From positions 1 through 43,132 of the IMG/VR virus record IMGVR_UViG_3300013286_000020: a stretch of 43,132 bases of DNA. One strand, written 5' to 3'. The notes beneath the pieces are model-generated. The model was not told the DNA's origin, made no database searches, and was given only the letters and a program-made list of their open reading frames with translations. The DNA comes from a virus. Below are positions 16,961-24,035 of this stretch, piece by piece. The first letter of the stretch is position 1; each line of letters begins with the position of its first letter. The position numbers and the translations under genes are program-made.

Positions 16961-17716
16961 TTAGTACTTGTTGGTTAATGTGCGATCTTTAAAATACATG
17001 TCTAATCCGTCCATTGTAGCAGGATCGTCAAACAAATGATGGGGGCGCCACATGTTAGATTCGGCACTGTGGGCACTGCATATGTCAAATGCAATACTTA
17101 TTCGTAAATCTGCTTCTTCATATACAGTGCTTTCATGAGCAACATAGCTAGGAAACATTAGTATAAGATTTTCCTTAGTAGTAAATCGTTCTTTGTGTTG
17201 TAATCTAGTAGGGTCAATAAGATCTAAAGTGGTATTGTTTGTAGTAAGGTAATAGGTTCCACTAAGATAACTATGAGTATCTGAACTATGACTGTGTAGA
17301 CTAATAAATTCCCCTTGTCTCAGTACATTTGTCCATCCATGAATATATACTTTTGCTCTAGGATAATTTAATTCTTTCAAGAACAACAGATAATTTTTTC
17401 TAATTATGTGATACAGAGTGGTCAACTCTTGAGTCATTGGGAACCTTTGCAAATGTTCGCCGGCTTCTACGGGCACATCAAAGAATATGCTGTGCTGTTT
17501 CCAGTGTTGAGTCCAACTATAGGGATCTTTAAGATTTCGTGGGACATCGGTCACTAATTCTTCGCCTTGAATTTGTTGTTCAAAATCAAGCATCTGTGCT
17601 CGTAGTCTATTGTTTAATTCGTTTGGAGTATCGGTTAGATGGCAATAGATTGGAATTTTGATATTGGGTGCAAATTTAGATTTTGGCGGCTCAGAATTAA
17701 ACCATATCACACTCAT
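16961..17716 (-). CDS. 2OG-Fe(II) oxygenase-like protein
   Basis: The C-terminal half matches the phage-frequent 2OG-Fe(II) oxygenase family (Pfam PF13759 type): GEFISLHSHSSDTHSY with His141 and His143, SGTYYL at 152-157, DPTRL at 168-172, LILMFPSYVAHES with the distal His194, and LRISIAFDI with Arg205 as likely 2OG ligand. The N-terminal 120 residues are an extra region containing DPYSWTQHWKQHS. Such enzymes hydroxylate proteins or small molecules using Fe(II) and 2-oxoglutarate. The gene leads the 2OG-nitrilase-SGNH operon. Its ribosome site AGGAGGT is the strongest in the window, and lies inside an inverted repeat that also contains its late promoter. Confidence 0.8.
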   Translation of the reverse strand: MSVIWFNSEPPKSKFAPNIKIPIYCHLTDTPNELNNRLRAQMLDFEQQIQGEELVTDVPRNLKDPYSWTQHWKQHSIFFDVPVEAGEHLQRFPMTQELTTLYHIIRKNYLLFLKELNYPRAKVYIHGWTNVLRQGEFISLHSHSSDTHSYLSGTYYLTTNNTTLDLIDPTRLQHKERFTTKENLILMFPSYVAHESTVYEEADLRISIAFDICSAHSAESNMWRPHHLFDDPATMDGLDMYFKDRTLTNKY

Positions 17717-17721
17717 AAGAA

Positions 17722-17770
17722 ACCTCCTGTTTTAATATCATTCTTATGATGATATTTATTTACAGGAGGT
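17722..17770 (-). promoter_or_regulatory. Nested inverted repeat masking the ribosome site of the 2OG oxygenase gene
   Basis: On the minus strand ACCTCCTGT (17770-17762) pairs perfectly with ACAGGAGGT (17730-17722), which contains the Shine-Dalgarno AGGAGGT five bases before the ATG at 17716. Inside, AATATCAT and ATGATATT form an eight-bp stem with a seven-base loop. RNA that reads through from the upstream gene would bury the ribosome site. RNA starting at the internal late promoter (17760-17753) would lack the masking arm. Confidence 0.75.
17753..17760 (-). promoter_or_regulatory. T4-type late promoter for the 2OG-nitrilase-SGNH operon
   Basis: Minus-strand AATAAATA, one base from the T4 late octamer, 36 bases before the ATG. 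The expected start site falls in the left arm or loop of the inner hairpin, downstream of the anti-Shine-Dalgarno arm. Confidence 0.7.
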
Positions 17771-17792
17771 AAGTTGATGATTTAGATATGAG

Positions 17793-18059
17793 TTAACGAG
17801 TTAAAATTAATTTTTGAGTAAAGTCAGGAGCTTGAGGCCATTCTATTTGTGATAAGTCTTCTAGATCCTTATATTTAGTTGGAATATCTCTAAGTTCTTG
17901 CTTGTACGCCTTCCATGCATCTTTTATACTAGTTGGGGTATCAAAGTTGTAACGGTTTTCTGCTTCTAGCAACATTTGATCACGCATATTTCTAATGTTA
18001 TCCCATGTGACTGGGATAACATTGGTTATTTCTTCAGATTGTTGATTTTCAATTGTCAT
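17793..18059 (-). CDS. Tail-fibre assembly chaperone-like protein, short form
   Basis: An 88-residue protein whose core VTWDNIRNMRDQMLLEAENR, followed by a linker and DAWKAYKQELRDIP, matches the phage tail assembly chaperone family (Pfam PF16778 type: W..iR..Rd.lL ... w..YRq.LRdlp). These proteins usually help the fibre or adhesin encoded next to them to fold or attach. The gene directly follows the 341-residue Cys/Gly-rich protein by one base. Its first five codons (MTIEN) and the bases around the ATG are nearly identical to those of the 214-residue chaperone gene at 19100-19744, which suggests duplication. Confidence 0.7.
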   Translation of the reverse strand: MTIENQQSEEITNVIPVTWDNIRNMRDQMLLEAENRYNFDTPTSIKDAWKAYKQELRDIPTKYKDLEDLSQIEWPQAPDFTQKLILTR

Positions 18060-18060
18060 T

Positions 18061-19086
18061 TTAATATATTATCCTTACATATCCTGGGCCGCCGCCGCCG
18101 CCATTAGTGTGTTGAAAGCAACAGCTCGTAACAAATCCACCGGCACCACCTCCACCTGGGAACATGCCCGGCATTGAATTTTGGTGTCTTTCACATGCCG
18201 CATTGTCTGCAGTTGAACATGCATAATTTGTACTGCCTGCCGAATTGAACACGCAGCCAGTCGGAGGAAGGTCGCCCCCTATGCCCTTTGTTCCGGCAGT
18301 GTTGGTACAAGCCGTATTAAATCTAGTTTTGCTCCAACAGAAACAACTATAAGAATTCCATTGTTGATCAGCACCAAACGGAGTGCCCGATGACAACATG
18401 CGTTGGTTTGTACAGTTGCCGCTGCAACCAGGTACTACAGACATACTTGGACCAGATTGAATACATTTTCCGCTTGTGTACGCCACACATCCAGAATTTG
18501 TACCAATGTCGGGATAAACCGCGCTGGAAGTGAAGCTCGAATGTCCGCAACTTCGCTGTAGGCATCCGCACTGGTAGTAACAGTCAGAAGGACCGGTACC
18601 GCCACCTTGGCTGTCCATACAGAAGTTACCATTTCTTTTAATGAAAGAACATCCGCCTCTCGGTCCGGTACAACAATAAGTTGTCGCATCGCAGTTTGCT
18701 GGCCCACCGCAACCGCCTGCTCCTGCACATACTGTAAGAACATCACCTGGAGCAACCGTCAATATACCAGATATATATGTTCCAGCCCCCGCGCCTGGAG
18801 TAATTCCGCAACAATTTGCGGATGCGCCCGACCCGCCGCCACCGCCGGATCCCCACATTTCAACAACGACCTGTGTTACTCCTGACGGGACTGTAAATGC
18901 ACAACAGCAACCAACCGGAGTATATGTACCTTGTAGACAATTACAGTTATTTTCGCCTACCGTTGGATCAGGTGTACAGCCGTAGACTTCTAATGATCGA
19001 TATTTTCCACCGCCAGCACCGCTAGGTGCCGAAAAAGGCAGAACCTGACACGGAGCTGTTTTTGTAATATTAATAGTATATGGCAT
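18061..19086 (-). CDS. Cys/Gly-rich adhesin-like protein (paralogue 1)
   Basis: A 341-residue protein with 32 cysteines by my count (9.4%), many as CC pairs, and long Gly runs. Residues about 63-83 read FTVPSGVTQVVVEMWGSGGG, the signature of Gly-rich beta domains found in fibre tips, and the C-terminus GGGGGPGYVRIIY is shared in form by all three paralogues. A conserved middle element is VTVCAGAGGCGGP-like. The glycine content recalls the polyglycine-helix adhesins of T-even gp38 type, but the cysteines are not part of that family as I know it. No signal peptide is present. It is followed by the 88-residue chaperone-like gene and preceded by the 214-residue one, so receptor binding at the tail-fibre tip is the likely role. 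Confidence 0.6.
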   Translation of the reverse strand: MPYTINITKTAPCQVLPFSAPSGAGGGKYRSLEVYGCTPDPTVGENNCNCLQGTYTPVGCCCAFTVPSGVTQVVVEMWGSGGGGGSGASANCCGITPGAGAGTYISGILTVAPGDVLTVCAGAGGCGGPANCDATTYCCTGPRGGCSFIKRNGNFCMDSQGGGTGPSDCYYQCGCLQRSCGHSSFTSSAVYPDIGTNSGCVAYTSGKCIQSGPSMSVVPGCSGNCTNQRMLSSGTPFGADQQWNSYSCFCWSKTRFNTACTNTAGTKGIGGDLPPTGCVFNSAGSTNYACSTADNAACERHQNSMPGMFPGGGGAGGFVTSCCFQHTNGGGGGPGYVRIIY

Positions 19087-19099
19087 ATGAGTTCTCTAA

Positions 19100-19744
19100 T
19101 TAAACAGTTTTAGTAGCTATAATTTTTAAAAACTCTTCATGTGCTGCTAGACTTTCTGGACTGCCAACTATTGCTTGTGGCGGATATGTATCTTCTCCTT
19201 TGTACCAAGCACAAGTAGGTTTGACATCTTCTGGAACCCCAATACGAGCACTTGGAGGATATGGCGGCACATAGTCAGTCCATTTAACTGTCATAGGAGT
19301 TCTTCCGGCAGCCTGTTCTCTAGGAATTAAATTTCGGAGCAGTTGTCGGTGTTCTATCCACTCAGCTTTTAAAGGATTAGGTGTATCTTCGTTGAAAAAG
19401 TTATCAGAACCTGATAGCATGGAATTTCTTTGATTTCTTACATCGTCCCATGAACGATCTGCATAATAAACTGGCACTACATCGCCTGTGGCCCAATCAT
19501 AGTGGCATTTAGACATGTCAATATCAATGTTTCTGTCACCTGTTTCAAATGTAGATGGGTCAGCAAACAGCTTGTATAACCAGGTGCCAGGCACTGCCAA
19601 TACAAATTGTCTAGTCGGACCTGTTACCTGATCCTCAATATCCGGGCCTGGGTGTTCTTTTTCAGAATATACATGTGACTCAACAAAACCTGGAACAGCA
19701 CTATCAGCAGTCCAAATCATTATATACTTATTTTCAATTGTCAT
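19100..19744 (-). CDS. Tail-fibre assembly chaperone-like protein, long form
   Basis: A 214-residue protein. Residues about 96-145 carry the chaperone core RSWDDVRNQRNSMLSGSDNF followed by WIEHRQLLRNL, as in the 88-residue neighbour. An N-terminal domain (about 1-95) begins MTIENKYIMIWTADSAVPGF. A Pro/Tyr-rich C-terminal tail (about 150-214) contains VKWTDYVPPYPPSARIG and a similar second element, CAWYKGEDTYPPQAIVG, which looks like a short tandem duplication. It lies between adhesin-like paralogues 1 and 2, 13 bases from each. The likely role is folding or attachment of one or both. Confidence 0.65.
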   Translation of the reverse strand: MTIENKYIMIWTADSAVPGFVESHVYSEKEHPGPDIEDQVTGPTRQFVLAVPGTWLYKLFADPSTFETGDRNIDIDMSKCHYDWATGDVVPVYYADRSWDDVRNQRNSMLSGSDNFFNEDTPNPLKAEWIEHRQLLRNLIPREQAAGRTPMTVKWTDYVPPYPPSARIGVPEDVKPTCAWYKGEDTYPPQAIVGSPESLAAHEEFLKIIATKTV

Positions 19745-19757
19745 TTTATTTTTCCTA

Positions 19758-20585
19758 TTACATCCAAATTCTTATTAATCCAGGTGCACCTGGGCCACCG
19801 CAGCTGCATATACCGCAGCAACAGCTAGGGATTCCGCCGGTGCCGCCGCCACCGGGGAACATGCCTGTGAATCCGCAGACACCACCTGCTTTTCCGTTTC
19901 CGATAATATCTGTGTACGATGAATCGCAATCATATCCCTGGTGAATTGTTCTACCACCAAACGGACTTGATCCGCCCATAGTCCATCCGCAGTAGACGCC
20001 ATTATACCAAGCGTATCCAGAGCTGCCGCAGACATTTAAGTCCCCACCTGAGCCAGGATAACCTCCGTTTAATGTATTAATGTTATAAGAGTTTGGGTAG
20101 CAACGACTTTCGCCACCGTATCCGCCTTCTGCACAAAAATTAGTCAATCCAGAGCCTGTAACATATGTAGTGCTGCCTTTTAATCCACAACAGCATGTGC
20201 AAAATGCGCTAGGAACTCCACCTGCGCCACCTGCGCCTGCACAAAGAACATAGCTAGTTCCTGCAATCACTGCTAGCGTTTTTCTAGAGTATGCGCCGCC
20301 ACCGCCGCCTTGGCCGTAATTACAGCATATACCGTTTCCTCCAGGTGCAGCTCCGCCACCACCACCGCCCCATAGTTCAATGGTCATGTTGGTAACGCCT
20401 GCCGGTACAGTATATGTGCAACTTATTCCAGATCCAACATTGCCAGTTGATGCACATCCGCCTGTACCGCCTGAAAGTTGAAAAACACATGTGCCGGGCG
20501 TAGTAGTTACGGTTCTAGCACAGTTCCATGCGGCCTTGCTAGTAGAATCAGTGCCTAAAGTTATTTGAGAAACATATCTAGTCAT
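19758..20585 (-). CDS. Cys/Gly-rich adhesin-like protein (paralogue 2)
   Basis: A 275-residue paralogue with 22 cysteines by count (8%). The core motif YTVPAGVTNMTIELWGGGGG lies at about 54-73, followed by GQGGGGGAYSRKTLAV, YVLCAGAGGAGG, CTCCCGLKGSTTYVTG and FCAEGGYGG, and the end has MFPGGGGTGG then GGPGAPGLIRIWM. The order of blocks is the same as in paralogue 3 (20595-21395) and more loosely paralogue 1. The region between FCAEGG and MFPGGGG is the least alike among the three, as expected for a receptor-contact surface. The ribosome site is AAGGAC. The call rests on composition and on neighbouring chaperone-like genes. Confidence 0.6.
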   Translation of the reverse strand: MTRYVSQITLGTDSTSKAAWNCARTVTTTPGTCVFQLSGGTGGCASTGNVGSGISCTYTVPAGVTNMTIELWGGGGGGAAPGGNGICCNYGQGGGGGAYSRKTLAVIAGTSYVLCAGAGGAGGVPSAFCTCCCGLKGSTTYVTGSGLTNFCAEGGYGGESRCYPNSYNINTLNGGYPGSGGDLNVCGSSGYAWYNGVYCGWTMGGSSPFGGRTIHQGYDCDSSYTDIIGNGKAGGVCGFTGMFPGGGGTGGIPSCCCGICSCGGPGAPGLIRIWM

Positions 20586-20594
20586 TATTTGTCC

Positions 20595-21395
20595 TTAATA
20601 CCATAATCTTACAAGTCCGGGAGATCCGCAAGACCCACAAAGACAGTAGCTGCATTCACAAGTAGTAGCTGTTCCGCCGCCACCGCCGCCTGGGAATGCC
20701 GCGCCATATGCACTACAGCAACCGTTAGGACAGCATCCGCTATATGTAGTAAATGAACCAATGCCTCCAGCAAAGGCTGCATTACCACCTTTACCGTCCG
20801 ATCTGCAACCATTACTGCATCCAAAAATGTGACCACCTTCTCCGCATGCAGCTATGGCAAAATTTTGAATGTTTGCACTTGATAAACCGTTAATCGTTGA
20901 GCAGTTGGCGCCATTTTGTCCGAAACAAAGTGAAGTTAGATTACAACCGCCACAGCCGCCCATACCGCCTACTGCACAAAAAGTAGTTAGGCCAGTTCCT
21001 GTTACATAACTAGTTGCGCCTTGGGCACCTCGACAACAGGCGCCCATACCGCCGGCAGCGCCAGCGCAAATACTGTAGGTATCCCCAGGTGTGACCGCAA
21101 GAGTAGTTGAGATATAGTTGCCGCCGCCGCCGCCTTGACCCATCGTGCAACACTGGCAATTGGTGGTACCGCCTCCACCGCCTCCACCACTCCATAATTC
21201 AATAAAAATGGTGTTAACTCCGCTAGGTACTGTAAATGTACATTGGCAACTGCCAATAACTTCTAATCTAGTCTTAGTTGCTTGTGAATTTATAGTGCAT
21301 GTAAATGTACTGCCGTAGTTGGTACACATGGTAGCATCATCAATAGGAACCGTGATAGTATCTGTTCTATTGGGTAAATCTTGATAACGAGCCAT
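20595..21395 (-). CDS. Cys/Gly-rich adhesin-like protein (paralogue 3)
   Basis: A 266-residue paralogue with 27 cysteines by count (10%). Shared blocks are FTVPSGVNTIFIELWSGGGG, GQGGGGGNYISTTLAV, YSICAGAAGGMG, GATSYVTGTGLTTFCAVGG, FPGGGGGG and a C-terminus GSPGLVRLWY. Pairs such as CC and CxC recur through the chain. Its ATG overlaps the stop of the 870-residue protein by one base (TAATG), so translation is coupled to that structural gene. Disulfides, metal binding or intersubunit cross-links are possible uses of the cysteines; none can be shown from sequence. Confidence 0.6.
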   Translation of the reverse strand: MARYQDLPNRTDTITVPIDDATMCTNYGSTFTCTINSQATKTRLEVIGSCQCTFTVPSGVNTIFIELWSGGGGGGGTTNCQCCTMGQGGGGGNYISTTLAVTPGDTYSICAGAAGGMGACCRGAQGATSYVTGTGLTTFCAVGGMGGCGGCNLTSLCFGQNGANCSTINGLSSANIQNFAIAACGEGGHIFGCSNGCRSDGKGGNAAFAGGIGSFTTYSGCCPNGCCSAYGAAFPGGGGGGTATTCECSYCLCGSCGSPGLVRLWY

Positions 21396-24007
21396 TATTG
21401 GGCCTCCGTAATTCCAACTGCCAGCACATTAACCAGATTAGTTGACGAGCTAGCATACAAGTAAGTATTGGGCGGCATCAGCACACCTGTGCGCTCAATG
21501 ATACCGTTAGATGCAATTAACGCATCATATTCTATAAAGTCAGTGTTAAGCGGTTGTCCAGTTACTGTCAACTGTGCCTGTGCTAGACTGTTAAATGCTG
21601 TGGTTGTGGTAAATGTCTGTAGCGTGTTGGCCAATGTTTGTTGCGGGTATGGCAACAAGGTAAAGTGGCTAGTGCTAGTAATAGCACCAACATAATAGCT
21701 GGGCAACATATACATAGTACCGGTAGTGCTGCTTAAAGACATTCCAGTACCTGCTAGATAGTTAGCATAGCTAGTAGATATACTAAATGTAGTGCTGCTG
21801 ATTACCTGATATACATAATACACAGTGTTGGCAGTGATACCAGTACCAAAGATTGTGTTGGCACTGTTACCGTAGAACTGTATTGGTTGGCCTGCTACCA
21901 GTCCCACTGTACTGGTTGTTGTGCAGTAACCCGGTGAACCACTAGTTGTGTTAGTGATAATGAACGGGGTTACTGCACCCAATGCAGCACTAGGTGCTGG
22001 CAGTGTCTGCACATTGCCTGCCGATGTTCCTGTAAATACTACTGGTTGGTTTGGTAACAGATTGGCTGTTGTGCCAGAGCCCAGTGTAAACATATTGCTG
22101 TTGACTGTGGCAGTGTACTGGTTAATATTGGCCAGTGTAACTGGTGAACCAGAGCCAGGTGTTGTTGAAACTGTGAATGTGGTCAAACTTGGCACTGTGT
22201 TGACATAGTATGTGGTCAACGGTGCCAGTGCAGTAGCTCCTGCACCAATAGCTGTAGTAGCAGTCATTGGATAAGCAAAGTTACCAAAAGCAACTGCTGA
22301 GCCGCCGTTTGTCAAACTTAATGTGATAGTAAATGCTGATACCACTGTGACATAGTAAGCAACACCTGCTTGGATACCACCATAGGTATAACCATAGAAT
22401 GTAATCGGTTGATTATTAGACAATGAATTAGTATTGCCCAAAGTGGTTAGTGTAGTACTTTGACTGCTGACCACTGTGATCGTCTGTCCTTGCAAGTACA
22501 CTGGCTGATTCTGTGCCAAACTCAGTGTGCTGGGATAAACCTGTAATAGACCTGCTGAAACAGCAGTCAATGTGCTTGCTGATCCGCCGCTGATAGCAGC
22601 TATAGTAAAGGTTGTTGAACTTGGTATAGTTTTGATAAAGAAGTTGGTCAATGTGGCTGCAACACCAAACACATTACCAGCTGCATAGGTCATAGTGCCT
22701 GTAGCACTGGTACCAACTGCAAATGTGCTGCCGCCAACTGCTGTTGAAATAGTAACTTGTGCTGCAGGTGCAATGGCAGCTGCAGGAGCAGTGGTTAATG
22801 CCACTGTGCCACTAGTACCGTGTGTAAATGTAAACTGGCTAGTAGTGGCTACTGTGACTACCACATTGGAAATATCTGTGATACCCAATGCTGTGATACC
22901 TGTTATGCTTACTGACTGACCACTGGTTAATCCGTGCACCTGAGCACTGACCGCAGTGGTTGTGCCACTGCCGTAGGCACCTGGATCTGTTGAAGTGTAG
23001 GCCAGTGTAATGCTAGTAGTTGTGCTAGCGACAGCAGTGAATGTGCCGTTATAGCCAGTGTTGCTGTTACCTGACACTACATAACTAATACCAGTTAATG
23101 GTGCAATAGTTGCTGAGGGAATAGCAAATGTCACATAGAATACACCAGCTGAGCTGTTCCATTGTTTTAGACTCACACTGCTTAGTGTAGCGCCCCAACC
23201 TGTGTTCACAGTAACTGTGGTCAATGATCTAGAAATGCTGGCAATATAAATTGGACTTTGATCAGCAATTGTCAACACATAATACTGTGTGCTAGCCACA
23301 ATGTTTGAAAATGTGGTGCCTGAGAACACAATACCAACACCTGGATATAGGTTAGTTGTAGTACTTAGGGTTAGGTAGTTACCAGTTGAAGTATTAGCTG
23401 TTAAATTACCAGTAGCTGAATAATAGTTAAATGTAATTGGTTGATTCAATGAAAAAGCCGCAGTGCTCATGCTAACTGTGACTGAGCTGGTAAATGCACT
23501 GGTCAAGTACACTGCAGGACCGCCATAGCTAGTGCTAACTGTAAATGTGTAAGCTGTGGGAATAGTCAGTACATAATAAGTAGTACCGCCAGTCAAACCG
23601 CCTAAGTTGCCGCTGAATACTAAAGGCATGCCTACATACATCCACTGTGTGCTGTAGCAGGTAATTGTGTTTGTGCTTTGTGTAGTAAAGTGACAGGCTA
23701 CACTCTGTGTGGTATATGTGCTTGTTGAGCAAGATTGTACATTTATTGGCTGTGTGGTCAACACATTGCCAGTTGAACTAGTAGACCCAACTTGGAATGG
23801 AATCATTGCTGTGGTAGCTGTTACCAACTGTGGGTTCAACGGAACGCTAGTTTGTGCTAGTCGTACTCTAGTATCTGACGCGTTTCTATTGGTTACTGTG
23901 ACATTGACCACTGTGTTGTTAGCAGATGTAGGTGCCGCTACTTGTTGATAGTTAAAGCCATTTGGTGTTAGTAAGTCGAGAGCACCGTATTTTGCCGCTA
24001 TTGTCAT
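21395..24007 (-). CDS. Modular virion structural protein with repeated beta domains
   Basis: An 870-residue Thr/Ser/Val-rich protein. The N-terminus MTIAAKYGALDLLTPNGF leads into a strand-rich region with TVTNRNASDTRVRLAQTSVP (about 36-55). From about 100 to 800 it is built of repeated units with an FSGxxxGxLxxGxTYYVLxI, F/TVSTSYGGP pattern, the same beta module found in the 1833-residue protein. The C-terminal domain contains TDFIEYDALIASNGIIERTG and PPNTYLYASSSTNLVNVLAVG, which I recall from small structural proteins of marine T4-like phages. The original protein was probably the N- and C-terminal parts, expanded by inserted modules. It has an AGGAGA ribosome site and lies 28 bases downstream of the 1833-residue gene. 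Confidence 0.6.
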   Translation of the reverse strand: MTIAAKYGALDLLTPNGFNYQQVAAPTSANNTVVNVTVTNRNASDTRVRLAQTSVPLNPQLVTATTAMIPFQVGSTSSTGNVLTTQPINVQSCSTSTYTTQSVACHFTTQSTNTITCYSTQWMYVGMPLVFSGNLGGLTGGTTYYVLTIPTAYTFTVSTSYGGPAVYLTSAFTSSVTVSMSTAAFSLNQPITFNYYSATGNLTANTSTGNYLTLSTTTNLYPGVGIVFSGTTFSNIVASTQYYVLTIADQSPIYIASISRSLTTVTVNTGWGATLSSVSLKQWNSSAGVFYVTFAIPSATIAPLTGISYVVSGNSNTGYNGTFTAVASTTTSITLAYTSTDPGAYGSGTTTAVSAQVHGLTSGQSVSITGITALGITDISNVVVTVATTSQFTFTHGTSGTVALTTAPAAAIAPAAQVTISTAVGGSTFAVGTSATGTMTYAAGNVFGVAATLTNFFIKTIPSSTTFTIAAISGGSASTLTAVSAGLLQVYPSTLSLAQNQPVYLQGQTITVVSSQSTTLTTLGNTNSLSNNQPITFYGYTYGGIQAGVAYYVTVVSAFTITLSLTNGGSAVAFGNFAYPMTATTAIGAGATALAPLTTYYVNTVPSLTTFTVSTTPGSGSPVTLANINQYTATVNSNMFTLGSGTTANLLPNQPVVFTGTSAGNVQTLPAPSAALGAVTPFIITNTTSGSPGYCTTTSTVGLVAGQPIQFYGNSANTIFGTGITANTVYYVYQVISSTTFSISTSYANYLAGTGMSLSSTTGTMYMLPSYYVGAITSTSHFTLLPYPQQTLANTLQTFTTTTAFNSLAQAQLTVTGQPLNTDFIEYDALIASNGIIERTGVLMPPNTYLYASSSTNLVNVLAVGITEAQ

Positions 24008-24035
24008 AAATTATTCTCCTGATTCCTTTTGTTTA

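Noticed and set aside
18061-21395. Metallothionein or ferredoxin-like proteins because of the many cysteines
   Set aside because: The proteins are long, glycine-rich and beta-patterned, cysteine spacing is irregular, and they lie among tail-fibre chaperone genes.
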